Positions 1 to 11,507 of a stretch of DNA of 64,000 bases are shown in pieces; the first letter of the stretch is position 1, and every line of letters starts with the position of its first letter. The translations under genes were made by a program, and so were the position numbers. The notes below the pieces were generated by a model that saw only the letters and a list, made by a program, of their open reading frames with translations, was not told the origin of the DNA and searched no databases. Source of the stretch: Erpobdella octoculata. Its lineage: Eukaryota > Annelida > Clitellata > Hirudinida > Erpobdellidae. The stretch lies in the NCBI GenBank assembly GCA_963978895.1, contig OZ022238.1:39073820-39137819 (forward strand), given 5' to 3'.

Positions 1-177
1 TAAACAAGCTCAGGGTTTGAATAAAAAAGGAGATCAGTGAACTACAGCTCAGGTAACTTATCTTTTGGAAACACTCTTGATGCAGTGTAATATTGAGAGG
101 AGATACAGTAAGTATATAAAATGTTTCAAACCTAATTTTTTGTAACAAAAAAATAAATATTGATAAAACACATTTAT

Positions 178-284
178 CCTTATAATATTACTCTTATAAT
201 TAACCTTTATAATCTTACCTGTATAATCTTACCCTTATAAGCCTACCCTCACAAATCTTACCCTTATAATCTTATGTCGTCTTT
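178..284. repeat. Tandem ~14-bp repeat, unit CTTACCCTTATAAT
   Basis: Imperfect head-to-tail copies of a 14-15 bp unit. It overlaps the 3' end of DNAAF11 exon 8 and its splice donor. Read on the minus strand the unit contains GTAAGATT, so several donor-like sites lie within 90 bp. Confidence 0.7.
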
Positions 285-3200
285 GTTGTTGTATAATTTC
301 ACTTCTTAATTCTTCCAAAACCTGAAAAACAAAAAAAAAACTAATTACCAAATGCATTCTAAATCTTAATAAACTCACACCCAACAACCTGAAAAGCAAG
401 AATTCTTTCTGATTTCGTTATTTCAACGCCATCGAGTTTCTGCGATTTTAAAGAGTAATTAATCATTTATTTTTTAAAGAGTGATTTATTATTTTTTTTA
501 TACAAAATTTAAATTTCCCTTAATCATAACAACTTTTGCTAATTTAATTTAAATTTATGAATAGATTTGCATCATAAATGTAATAAGTTCTAAGAAGTAT
601 AATAAAGTTAAAATCAAATGAGACTGCATTTTTCACATTACTTCGAGTTGAGGTAATGATGCAACAACAAATTGACGATATCCTTCAAATTTTGTGCATG
701 GATTGCCTGTTAAATATCTAAAAAAAAAATTTAATTTAATCTAAAAAATTATTCAATTTTTTCATTTAGAAATGTTTGGATATAACCCACAATTCTCTTA
801 AATGTTCTAAGCCTGATAAGCTTTCAACACTTGTTAATTCACCAATGAAGTTCACAGTAAGATCCAGTTTAGTCAAAGATTCGCATCCTATGAATTGAAA
901 AACAAATTTAATAAGCAAGAAACATATGTGGCAGAGAAAGTAACTTTTTTATCTTATCATTTAGTAATTATACCTTCAGAAAGTTTGAACTTTCTCTTTT
1001 TTCCTTGTAAATACAAGTGAAAACTATATAAATAAATTTCCCATAAGCCTAATAACTGAATTTCATTTGAATTGGCATTAATGACTGCAATGCAGTTTCA
1101 AATTAAAAAGTTGGGTGCATAAAATTTTTTTATTATATGGTAGATTAAATGCATTCCACATACAGATTCTGAATCTCAACACTAATTCCAAGTTAGGGTC
1201 AAGCATATCATCCACATACAAAAGTACCAGCCATAAAAGGCAATACTCAAATAGGGATCTGCTACTCTGTGCATATTACATAAACAATATTTGATAATCA
1301 AAGAATGAAAGTCCAAACCTCCCAAGTTTTCTATCTTTTCAATATTATTAAGACCCAGTTTGAGATATTCTAGCTTCTTAAGTCTTCCTAAATTTTCTTT
1401 GAAAATTGAAATAAAAACAAAATATTTTTAAACAATTCCAAATGTTGAAAACGATTTTAGCATTAAATTGAAAAATGAAACAATTTTCAACATAATTTAT
1501 GTTGGACTCATATCAGTGATGGCTTGAAATTTTAGCTTTTATAGAATGGTTGAAAACATTCAATTAAGAATTACAAAATCATTAAATTTTGGGCAAGCAG
1601 CCTTGCTACTGCAATGAAATTTTAGGATGAGAAAAAAACAAAATATTATTTGTTTTATGCGATAAATTTTTATGTATCATTTTCTGCAATTCTAGAATTA
1701 GCTTACAAAATAAATACAAAAAAAATGTTTATACCAATTTCCATTAATGCTTCATATAACTATTCCTACTTCAATTTTTTTTTACATAATTTTCTTACAT
1801 TATATCCATTTTTCTATTTTAAAGTAAAATTATGACAAAATTTTAATAAACACACAAATGAAAATACTAAAATAAGTTTAACTAACCTATTTTGGGTATT
1901 AAATTACTAGTCAAATCCAATATTTTCAATTCTCTGCACCATTTGTCCAAGTATTCAATTCTGGAAATCAATCACAAAATTAAGTCAATTAGTTGTTAAT
2001 CCAATAACTTTTTTTATTCAACCTTGTATTCAATATAATAAACTAAGTTGAATATTATTAACAACTCATTAGCGAGCAAAGTCCAAAAACAGATTTAAGT
2101 TATGAAAATTTGAAATAGTTTATAATTATATTGCAAAATGTTATATTTGAAAGTATAATAAAATTACCATTATCTAGATCCAGAAGAATTTTAAAGCACT
2201 TATTTTGATTGGTTAATATAATTTATTTTATCCACCAAGTAGCTTTCAATTATTTTTTCATATTATTTATTTTATATACAGCTGGTTAATTTTATCTTAT
2301 TCACCAAACTGCTTATTACAAATTTCAATTTGTATAATTGTTTTCATATTATAAACATATCAGTCTTATATGAATAATTCTTACCACGTTAAACCCAATA
2401 ATTAACCAGCAACAAATTATTTATACAATAAATATAAACAAGAATGTACAAAAAACAAAGTTTAAAAAAAAAACCCTTATATTTTTAAATAATGCAAATC
2501 GATTTCTAAATGCAATAAAAGTTTTACCATTGTTTATAGTAATACCTTAGTCAACATTTTAATAAGTTTTTGTCATGATTATCTAAAAGTTAATTTAATT
2601 GACGCAGGCGCCGCCACCTAGTGAATAATTTTAAATGCCTTACAAAATAAATATTAAAATTATTAGAAATGATTACATCGCTTAGGAAATTATTGAATAT
2701 TGCTTTGGTGAGTGGCTAATATCTATGCTGAAAGTTTCAAAGTTCTAACCCGTCTAAAAGTTTGAGAAAAATCAATTCAAAAATTTTGACCAGAGACAGA
2801 CAGAGAAGTCAAGATAAATAAAATTGTGTACAAACATTAATTTTTAGTTATAAATTTTAAAATAATTGGAACAGAATGAATGAATGAATGATGAAAATAC
2901 AGGCCTATTGTATTGAAAGGAGTTATATATAAATTTTTTCATTGTTTTCTGAAACATTCTAAAAAATGTTTGCTGAATTCAGTAAAAGGTAGGAAAAAAT
3001 GTTGATTATATTTTATTTCAATCAATTAAATTTTATTGATAAGTGCTTGACTTAATGATCTATTAGTAGAATGTTTTCTAATCATGTGTGCTTTTTACAA
3101 CTCAGTAAACATCAAGGTAAGAACTTTTTTAATTTGGCATGTTAATAAAATATTCAAAAATAAAATCTCGGCTTTATTTTAAAAAAAAGCTACATAGCAC

Positions 3201-3988
3201 CAAATCAGCCATTTAACTAGTTTTCAATTCATTAATGGACATTTCACCAACCAGACAATTAGTTTTTGGAAAAAAAAATGAATACAATTCTGAATAACAA
3301 CAAAAGATCAATCAATATTTTTTTTATAATAGTTTATAGTCCTTTACACCAGATGTTTTAAGACTGCAATGGCTGTTTGTTGGAAGCCCCTAAGTACTTC
3401 CTGTCGTGCATCATAATTTGATCCTTTTAACTTTCCCCTCCTCTTTTCTCCAGGCTTGGGACTGGCTTGCAAAAGCAAGGTGGAGTTGATCAATCAATAA
3501 ATGAAATTGAACTTATATAGCCATGGTCTTAGTTGACTTAGTCTTGTGTATTCTAATCACTCTATGTCGTCAATAACTATGTCACTAGTCTAGTCTAGTC
3601 TCTAGTTCTCTTGTCTAGGCGAGTCTACTAGTCTCTCAGTCTCTAGTCAGTCTAGTTCTAGTAGTCCTAGTCGACTAGTCCTCATTTTTTAGTGGTCTTG
3701 AAGTTCTACTTTCTACTTGAACATAATGCTACTGCTCACTTAAATCTTACTCGGTTTCATTATCAAATAATTATCATTATAATCTATTTCTGAAAAATGT
3801 GTACGTATTTACTTTTCAATATCTCTTTGATGAAGTGCAACTTCCTCCAATGTTGAAATCACACACTCGTTGTGCTCTGCGCTTTTACGTACTAAGCTTT
3901 CAGTTACTAAAACAATGAGACAAAAAAAATAATTTTGAAATATCGGAATTTAAAAAAATGAAATTGAATTCTTACTTCGAACCATCAT
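262..3988 (-). CDS. DNAAF11: Dynein axonemal assembly factor 11 (LRRC6), N-terminal eight exons, gene runs off the left edge
   Basis: Cytoplasmic leucine-rich-repeat protein needed to pre-assemble axonemal dynein arms of motile cilia. Coding exons on the minus strand: 3976-3988, 3813-3906, 1887-1960, 1319-1396, 791-887, 642-717, 389-439 and 262-321. All junctions are GT-AG and the phases join to 181 open codons. The start is MMVRITES, followed by [13 protein letters not shown], then LRR segments such as [18 protein letters not shown] and [18 protein letters not shown], then [11 protein letters not shown] and [20 protein letters not shown]. Both the order and the wording match the DNAAF11/LRRC6 family (family knowledge). 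ATG at 3988 is chosen because the next exon continues the family N-terminus directly; a second ATG follows at once. The coiled-coil and CS-like C-terminal parts should lie left of base 262; I could not place another exon there. Intron 2 holds a SINE-like retroposon and a CTAGT-rich stretch. Confidence 0.93.
3318..3487 (-). mobile_element. SINE-like retroposon with poly(A), 12-bp target-site duplication
   Basis: A 170-bp element in DNAAF11 intron 2, flanked by the direct repeat GATCAATCAATA at 3306-3317 and 3488-3499. On the minus strand it starts near ACTCCACCTTGC and ends in an A-rich tail. The same body recurs at 36131-36318 (own 13-bp duplication), at 18766-20218 (split) and as a degraded copy near 8395-8505. 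I see no tRNA-like A or B box, so the promoter type is unknown. The shared start and A-tail support target-primed retrotransposition. Confidence 0.85.
3535..3690. repeat. CTAGT-rich low-complexity stretch
   Basis: Irregular repetition of GTCTAGT and TCTAGTC words inside DNAAF11 intron 2. There is no coding signal. Confidence 0.6.
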
Positions 3989-4732
3989 GTACAAGAACAA
4001 GAAGAAAGAAAATTGTTAATGTTGCCAGGCAACGGGGAATGTCCTTTATCATCGTTCATTATTAGTTTATGTTTTCAGGCCTACGAGTAAAGAATACTAA
4101 AGATGCATACTTGAGAGGAAAATTCATATTTTGTTTGTTTATATATATTTTAAATTGTAAAAATACCTTGTGATTATTTGTTTTACTTTTTCCTAAAGTA
4201 CCTATACCTAGTATAAGTTTAAAAAAAACTTTAAGATATGTTCCCGCGCGAATTCCTTTTGTCACCACCTCTATGAGGTAAATTGGCGGGGGGCAGAGAG
4301 CCATTGCCTCCTCTGACTTTTGAGTGGGTCTCTGAGGTAGTTTTTGGCCCTCAAAAGATATAAAGGTTATCTTTCACTTTAGCGGTTGGGGCCGATTTTT
4401 TCAATAAAATAGTCCTATTTTAATCCTAACCCTAATCCTAACCCTAATTAGCTTATTATAGCCGAGAATGTGTTAATCTTTCACACATCCGGCCGTTAAA
4501 GTAAAAGATTAAAGATATAAATTGAATCCCAAAAATGAGTTGAGAAAGATAAAGTTCAAGCTTGATATGTTTGTATAGGCAGGCGGGCTCTTGTGACGGT
4601 AACGTGGATCCCCTATACGTCACCGGCACTAGTGGATCTAGGGAGCCGGGAGGGCCCGGGCCCCCCTTTAAGGTTTAAAAAAAAATAAAAAAAATTGAAA
4701 TTTTTAGCTTTATATATATATATATATATATA
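3989..4732. other. Upstream of DNAAF11: promoter-side DNA and transposon scraps
   Basis: No gene is visible. Bases 4250-4340 resemble the G-rich 'gggcagag...agtgggtc' filler of the hAT at 6956. Bases 4422-4450 contain a few telomere-like CCCTAA words. Bases 4570-4680 are GC-rich with no ORF. Since DNAAF11 starts at 3988, the first few hundred bases should include its promoter, but I recognise no specific element. Confidence 0.4.
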
Positions 4733-4860
4733 CTAGCGGGGTGCTCGGCGTTGCCCGGGCTTTTTAGAGGGTTTTCTATCGTTTTTCTCACGCTCCCGTT
4801 ACCTTTCCCGGTTGCTCTCACGCTCCCGGTCGCTTTTATACTTTTCAACCACCTAGAGCT
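4733..4860 (-). mobile_element. Helitron 3' terminus, minus orientation
   Basis: Read on the minus strand, the block ends with a GC-rich hairpin (CCCGGGCAACGCCG) followed by CTAG and then T. That is the Helitron 3' signature: a hairpin, then CTRR, inserted before T. The internal sequence (CGCTCCCGGTCGCTTTT) matches the other copies at 12519, 51364 and 57738. Its 5' end is not clear. Confidence 0.65.
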
Positions 4861-4905
4861 CTAAAACTTTCAGGAAAGCTATATTCTGAATGACAATACA
4901 TAAAT

Positions 4906-4998
4906 TATGTATGTATGTATGTATGTATGTATGTATGTATGTATGTATGTATGTATGTATGTATGTATGTATGTATGTATGTATGTATGTATGTATGC
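4906..4998. repeat. (GTAT)n microsatellite
   Basis: About 23 uninterrupted GTAT units, ending just left of the Helitron 5' terminus at 5005. Confidence 0.95.
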
Positions 4999-5004
4999 GT
5001 AAAA

Positions 5005-6445
5005 TCTATATATATAAAAGAACATGTCCTGACTGACTGACAGATGACTGACTGATAATCAACGCAGAGCTCAAACGCCTCATCCTAGGAACGTGAAATT
5101 TGGAACTTATATTACTTTTATAGCGTAAACATCCGCTAAGAAAGGATTTTTGAAAATTTTGCTCCTGAGGGGAAAAAACTGGAAAACAAACTTTTTTCTA
5201 AACATTTTTTCTAAAAATTTTTTCTGAAATTTGGTATATAGATTCTTTTTGAAAAATAAAAAAATATATGTTTCACCATTTTTTGAAAATTCGGTTTCCC
5301 GGACCTCAAATGTGGGTTGGAAAATTGGGTTATTTGGTTTTTAAAGTAGCTTCTACTCAAAAACTGTTAATGCTACAGGAGTAAAAATTAGTATTTAGTT
5401 TCTACTCCAAAAATAATGAAATACGTGTTTTAGCATTTTTTGAAAATTTGGTTTCCAGGACTTCAAATGTTGGGTGGAAAATAGGGTTATTTGTTTTTTA
5501 AAGTAACTGCTACTCAAAAACTGTAAATACCACAGATGTAAAAATCAGTATTTAGTTTCTATTCTAAAAATAAAGATATACGTGTTTCACCATTTTTTTA
5601 CAAATTTGGTTATAGGACCTTAAATGTGGGGTGGACAATAGGATTACTTGGTTTTTAAAGTTGCTGCTACTCAAAAACTGTGATTGCTACAAAAGTAAAA
5701 ATTAGTATTTAGTTTCTACTCTAAAAATAATGATATACGTGTTTCACCATTTTTTGAAATTTTGGTTTTCAGGACCTCAAATGTGGGGTGGAAAAAAGGT
5801 TTCTTTGGTTTTTAAAGTAACTGCTACTCAAAAACTGTGAATGCTACAGATGTCAAAATTAGTATTTAGTATATACTCAAAAAATAATGATATAAGTGTT
5901 TCAACATTTTTTAAAAATTTGGTTTCCAGGACCTCAAATGTGGGGTGGAAATAAGGGTTATTTGATTTCAAAATAACTGCTACTCAAAAACTGTAAGTGC
6001 TACAAATGTAAAAATTAGTATTTTGAAGTTTTGTGCCGGTTAAAAGTAGCTAAGTCCAGTTTATCACCGGCCGGGTCAAGCCTTTATTTTAGAGTTTTCA
6101 CACGGGCCAGGCCAAACCTTAAATCAAGGTGGGACGGGCCGAGATTTTTCACCAAGTATATAGATGTTTTAGTGATTTTAGGGTTTTATTTGGGCCGGGC
6201 TAAACCTGAAGTCAAGATGGGACGGGCCGAAGTTTTTCATCAAATATATAGAACTTCTAGGCCTGTAAAAAGGGGCCGGGCCTAATTCAGACGGGCTGTG
6301 CCGGGCCAGGAGTTCGGGTTTTTAAAACGGGCTGGGCTAAGTTGTCGACGGGCCTAGCCGAGACCTAAACAATTGATCTCTACTATGGATGCACTGTTCA
6401 AACTCTCTAATTTCATGCGAGCGAAGCCGCTACGGGCACTGCTAG
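5005..6445 (+). mobile_element. Non-autonomous Helitron, copy A
   Basis: Starts TCTATATATATAAAAGAACA and ends in a hairpin plus CTAG, lying between A and T as Helitrons do, with no target duplication. The interior is repetitive: six or so degenerate ~150-bp units around 'tactcaaaaactgt', then a GC-rich tail with repeated GGGCCGGGC words. It has no transposase. Near-identical copies are at 27870-32768 (split by a LINE) and 46696-48065. Confidence 0.85.
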
Positions 6446-6451
6446 TAATTT

Positions 6452-6915
6452 ATAATTAGATTTAAACAAATCCGTCATGTGGCGAATGTGGTTCAAAATG
6501 AACAAATAGCAGCTGGAATATCTGTGATTCTTCCATCGAGTTTTGAAGGCTGAAGGCTCACCTCGAAACATGAGAGAGCGATGTTGTGACGCCATGTCCA
6601 TATTCGCAAAATGGGGTCCACCTGATTTGTTCGTCACCATCACCGCTAATCCGAGCTGGAAAGAAATTTTAAGCTATTTGAAACCAGGAGAGGATACCAC
6701 AGATCGTCCTGACTTAGTCCCAAGGGTTTTTAAAATTAAGCTAGACTCATTGATAAAATACGTCACTTCAAATGGAATTTTCGGAAAAGCAGTCGCATTT
6801 GTCTATTCTATTGAGTTTCAGAAAAGAGGGCTGCCGCACGCGCATATCTTAGTAACATTGAGAGCCGAAAATAAATTCACAACACCCGAACGAATTGATC
6901 AATTCATTTCTGCAG
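6452..6915 (+). pseudogene. Helitron Rep (HUH) domain fragment, frameshifted
   Basis: Encodes part of the rolling-circle replication initiator of an autonomous Helitron. Family motifs in order: VILPSSFEG, SPRNM, KWGPPDLFVTITANP and the HUH-type RGLPHAHIL. The frame is broken at about 6546-6559 by a 7-bp tandem duplication (GAAGGCT twice); upstream and downstream parts lie in different frames. The catalytic-tyrosine region and the PIF1-like helicase are missing: the sequence is cut at 6915 by the element that starts at 6916. It is therefore dead. Confidence 0.85.
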
Positions 6916-6955
6916 CAGCCCCGCAACTAGACGTCATGCTCTGGAGGGGGCGAGC

Positions 6956-9095
6956 CAGGGACGTCAAGTGGGAGGGGGGCAGAGGGGGCGATCGCCCCCC
7001 CCTGAGTTTTCAGTGGGCCCCCGGCACTAAAGTGGGCCCCACGCAGTTAAGTGAGCCCCACGCAGTTAAGTGGGCCCCATCACTAAAGTGGGCCCCACGC
7101 ACTTAAGTTAGTGGCCCTCCGGATTTTTAAGTGGCCCTTCCCGGAATTTTCAGTGAGCCTCACATACTTAAGGGCCCCGGTACTAAAGGTGGGCCCCACG
7201 CAGTAAAGTGGGCCCCATCCCTAAAGCGGGCTCAACGCACTTAAGTGGGCCCCCGCCCTTAAGTGGTCTCCCGCGCTTAAGTGGGCCCCCGGCACATAAG
7301 TTAGTGGGACCCTCCTGATTTTTAAATAGCCCTTCCCGGACCTTTCAGTAGGCCCCCGGCACTAAAGTTGGCCCCACGTACTTAAGGGGGCACTCGGCAC
7401 TAAAGTGGGTCCCACGCACTTAAAAAGGCCCAGCACTGAAGTGAGTCCTACGCACTCAAGGGGCCCCGGCACTGATGTGGGCTCCACGCACTTAAGTGGG
7501 CTTCGGTCTTACGTGAGCCTCTGCACTTAAGTGGGCTCCCGGTACCTAGGTGGGCCCCTACTTACTTAAGTGGCCCTTCCCGGACTTTTCAGTGGGTTTC
7601 CCGGCATTAAAGTGGTTCCCCGCAATTAAGTGGGCTCCCCGCCCTTGAGTGGTCCACCGCACTTAAGTGGTTTCCACCCCCGTTTTCACGTGAGACACCA
7701 CACTAAATTGGTCCCCCGCACTTAAGTGGGCCCCGGCACTCAAGTGGGTCCCTCTTAACTATTAACTGGCCTTTTCCTGATTTTTGATTGGCCCTTCTCT
7801 GACTGTTAAGCAGCCCTCTCTGACTTTTATGTAGGCTCCTGACTTTTAAGTGGGCCATGGTTATTATATGGGCACCTTTCAGACCGTTACTTTCAAAACT
7901 CATGGACATCATTTAGGGGGACTGGGCTTCGGACTTTTATGTGAACCAATAGTTATTATATATAGGCCCCTGTAGGATTTTTTGGTGTTTTTAGTGAGAT
8001 TTGAGAAGAGAAAAATAGAAGCTGTTGTAATTATAGGATGCGGCCGTATGTAGAAAAATGCCGTCCCGGTTATAAAGATGGTTAGCGTTATTCATAGCCT
8101 GGCCAGGTAGGTTGTCCATAGAAATTAAAAGAGAGAAGAGATGCTAAAGAAACTAGGAAGCTTGATCGTCCACGTCAAGATGTTAAAACAGTTATGAACA
8201 GTTCAAAATGGAACGAGATATGTCACAGATTTTTTATGCATGCATCGATCGCATTTTGTCTAAGTTGAACGCACGATTTACAGAAAATAGTGATATTCTT
8301 GCATGCCTGAATTCCTTCAATCCGCAATCAGATGATTTCCTCTCTGCACTCTGCAGACCGAATAAGAACACTTTTGCGACCAGTCCCAACCCGGATAAAA
8401 AAATATCAAATTATGATCCACGACAGGATAATTCGATATATATTACATATACTAATATTTGAGTCTTAAAACACGTAGTATAAAGAACGATAAACTATTA
8501 TCAAATAACGATATTAGAATTACCTTAATTTAAAATGCCCAGTTTGTTTAGGTTAACCAAAAAAAAGATATGAACTATTAGCCTAGATCCATTTCATAAA
8601 AATTCAGTAGATATTTGCATTATTGGGCCAAGAAGCGTGGCTAAGGGGGTAAGCAAGCTGCCCCGGGCGACATCATGGGGGTGACAGAAAGAGGGTTCAG
8701 TGTATACATATTATACTAACTTTTTCAGAATTAAATGACTATAGCATCTTTCGTTCATCAATATTAATTACCGTTCACAGCAGATTTTGATAGCTATAGC
8801 CTTGTTCGTAGAGACAGTTGGAAATGCTGTTATGATTACTCAGATGTTATGGTGTGTGACCTCCCCCGGTCATCAGGTTTTTGGGAGGAAAAATAAAACA
8901 AGGGTTTCAATTTTTTTTTTAAAAAGTGACTCCAACTACCCCCTCCCCGGTCATCGGGTTTTTTTGGGAGAAAGAATCAAAAGATGTTATGCAGGGGGGC
9001 GCAGATTTTGTGTTTTGTGCCTAGGCGCAGAGGACCCCGAGGGGGCCCCTAAAACATCTTGCCCCCCCTAAGGTTTTGCTGAAATGACGTCCCTG
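6956..9095 (+). mobile_element. hAT-type transposon with exact 8-bp duplication, copy 1
   Basis: Terminal inverted repeats CAGGGACGTCA / TGACGTCCCTG, flanked by GGGCGAGC at 6948-6955 and 9096-9103. An 8-bp duplication and CAGGG ends are hAT hallmarks. The left 900 bp is a G/C-rich array of GTGGGCCCC and CACTTAAGTGGGCC words, followed by a transposase remnant near 8208-8462. A second copy lies inverted at 37518-39381. The uninterrupted target is present at about 9515-9530 in the inner family X copy. Confidence 0.9.
8208..8462 (+). pseudogene. hAT transposase fragment
   Basis: An 84-codon ORF with RILSKLNARFTENSDILACL and NPQSDDFLSALC, resembling the middle of ZMYM1/KIAA1586-type hAT transposases. 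No catalytic core or dimerisation domain remains. Its 3' end runs into a degraded copy of the SINE-like retroposon (about 8395-8505), recognisable from CAAATTATGATCCACGAC and GAGTCTTAAAACACG. Confidence 0.5.
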
Positions 9096-9485
9096 GGGCG
9101 AGCTATCTTTAAAGGGGGACGAAATGAAAATGGCAAAAAAACCACTAAAATTATATCGGGAGTTGAAAAGACAATGTAAATATTATATGTAAAACCAAGG
9201 TGCATCAGCAACACCCATATTGTTTATTATTTTTATGACTTCATTTTAAATTTGCTGGAATAGTTTATAAAAATAAAATGACAAAAAGTGCAATAAATAA
9301 AAATAATTAATATTTATCGTAAATCTTTGCATTACAGAATTAATTTTCTGTTTTGTTTTTTAATTTAAACACAATCTGTAATTTTATATAGGTACACTTC
9401 AAGCTTCTATTCTGATATTTTAGGTTTTTGAGGTTGGATAGGCCAACTAGTGGACCCCCTGAAGTGGTTTAACATGTATGGATAA

Positions 9486-11097
9486 CAGCCCCGCAACTAG
9501 ACGTCATGCTCTGGGGGGGCGAGCTATCTCTAAAGGGGGGCGAAAAATGAAAATGGCCAAAAAACCACTAAAATTATATCGGGAGTTAAAAAGACAATGT
9601 AAATATTATATGTAAAACCAAGGTGCGTCAGCAACACCCATATTGTTTATTATTTTTATGACTTCATTTTGGATTTGCTGGAATAGTTTATAAAAATAAA
9701 ATGACAAAAAGTGCAATAAATAAAAATAATCAATAATCAATATTTATCGTAAATCTTTGCATTACAGAATTAATTTTCTGTTTTGTTTTTTAATTTAAAC
9801 ACAATCTGTAATTTTATATAGGTACACTTCAAGCTTCTATTTTGATATTTTAGGTTTTTGAGGTTGGATAGGCCAAATAGTTGGCCCCTCTGAAGTGGTT
9901 TAACATGTATGGATAAACTACTTCCGGATAGCCCCCTCTCCCGATCATCAGCTATCAGTTTTTATACAGAAAAAATAAAAAAGTGTCTTTGAAAATATTT
10001 TGAAAAAGCAGCTCCGACTAAACCCCCCGGTCATCAGTTTTTTTGGAGGAAAAATTAAAGAAAGGCTTTAAAAAGTTTTAGATTTTTTTTTCAAATATAA
10101 GTGGGCCGTGAGAAAAAGTTGTATCCCAAGGTTTGCTGAAATGTTTGCAGTGATGCGTTAATAAGTTAACCGTATACAATACACTATATTGCAGATGTGT
10201 TGATAGATACCCAACATTCCCAATTTTGTGAGTATTCCTGAATACGCTGCTTTAGCCAGCTATGTACCAGAATAACGGTTTACAGGCTTATAAAATTCAA
10301 AAAGGTACATAACTTAGAATTTTTCAGTAAGGGGGAAGGGCGAAATACGCTGCCTTATCTAGCTAAACACTACATAACAGGTTTATAAAGTTCAAAAAAG
10401 TACAGAGTGGGGCAAAATTCCTGCCTTATCAAGCTATGAACTTGTACACAGGTTCGAAAAAATAGGTACGTATCTTAGAATTTGGGGGGGGGGCGAAATC
10501 TGCTGCCTTATCCAGTTATGAACTTGTATAATGGTTAAAAGGTTTGAAAAAGTAGGTACATATCTTAGAATTTGGTAGGGGGGGCGAAATCCGCTGCCGT
10601 ATCCAGTTATGAACTTTTATAACAGTTTACAGGTTTATAAAGTTCGAAAAAGTAGGTACATATCTTAGAATGGGGGGGGGGGGCAAAAGACGCTGTTTTA
10701 TCCAGCTACATAACAGGTTTATAAAGTTCAAAAAAGTACATGTCTTAGAATTTTTCAGGGGGAGCGAAATCCGCTGCCTTATTATCGAGCTATGAACTTG
10801 TATACAGGTTCGAAAAATAGGTACATATCTTGAATTTGGGGGGGGGGCGAAATCCGCTGCCTAATCCAGTTATGAACTTTTATAACGGTTAACAGGTTTA
10901 TAAAGTTCGAAAAAGTAAGTACATATCTTAGAATTGGGGGGGCGAAATACGCTGTTTTATCCAGCTATTTACTTGTGTAACGGTTAACAGGTTTATAAAT
11001 TTCAAAAAACTACATATCTTAAAATTTTCCAGGGGGGGCGAAATATCTTATAGGGGGGGCTTTGCCCCCCCCTCGCCCCCCCGTAGTTGCGGGCTTG
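9486..11097. mobile_element. Inner copy of family X inserted into the outer copy
   Basis: A 1612-bp element with ends CAGCCCCGCAACTA and GTAGTTGCGGGCTTG, flanked by ATGGATAA at 9478-9485 and 11098-11105. Its own sequence also contains ATGGATAA followed by ACTACTTCCGG near 9910, so the target was the same family. The 8-bp duplication suggests hAT-like transposition. No ORF of note. Confidence 0.8.
10313..11040. repeat. Array of ~100-bp tandem units in inner family X copy
   Basis: Seven or so degenerate units, each with 'cttagaattt', a poly-G run, 'cgaaatccgctgccttatc', 'gttatgaacttgtat' and 'aggtttataaagttc'. Poly-G length varies between units. Confidence 0.85.
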
Positions 11098-11507
11098 ATG
11101 GATAAACTACTTCCGGATAGCCCCCTCTCCCGGTCATCAGCTATCAGTTTTTATACAGAAAAAATAAAAAATGGCTTTGAAAATATTTTGAAAAAGCAGC
11201 TCCGACTAACCCCCCGTTCATCAGTTTTTTTGAGGAAAAATTAAAGAAAGGCTTTAAAAAGTTTTAGATTTTTTTCAAATATAAGTGGGCCGTGAGAAAA
11301 AGTTGCATCCCAAGGTTTTGCTTAGATGTTTGCAGTGATGCGTTAATAAGTTTCCGCATTGGATACAAAATACACTATATTGCAGGTGTGTTGATAGATA
11401 CCCAACATTCCCAATTTTGTGACTATTCCTGAATACGTTGCTTTAGCCAGCTATGTACCAGAATAACGGTTTACAGGCTTATAAAGTTCAAAAATGTACA
11501 TAACTTA

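Noticed and set aside
4422..4452. Telomere-like CCCTAA words
   Set aside because: Only three or four imperfect units; no evidence of a chromosome end or interstitial telomere.
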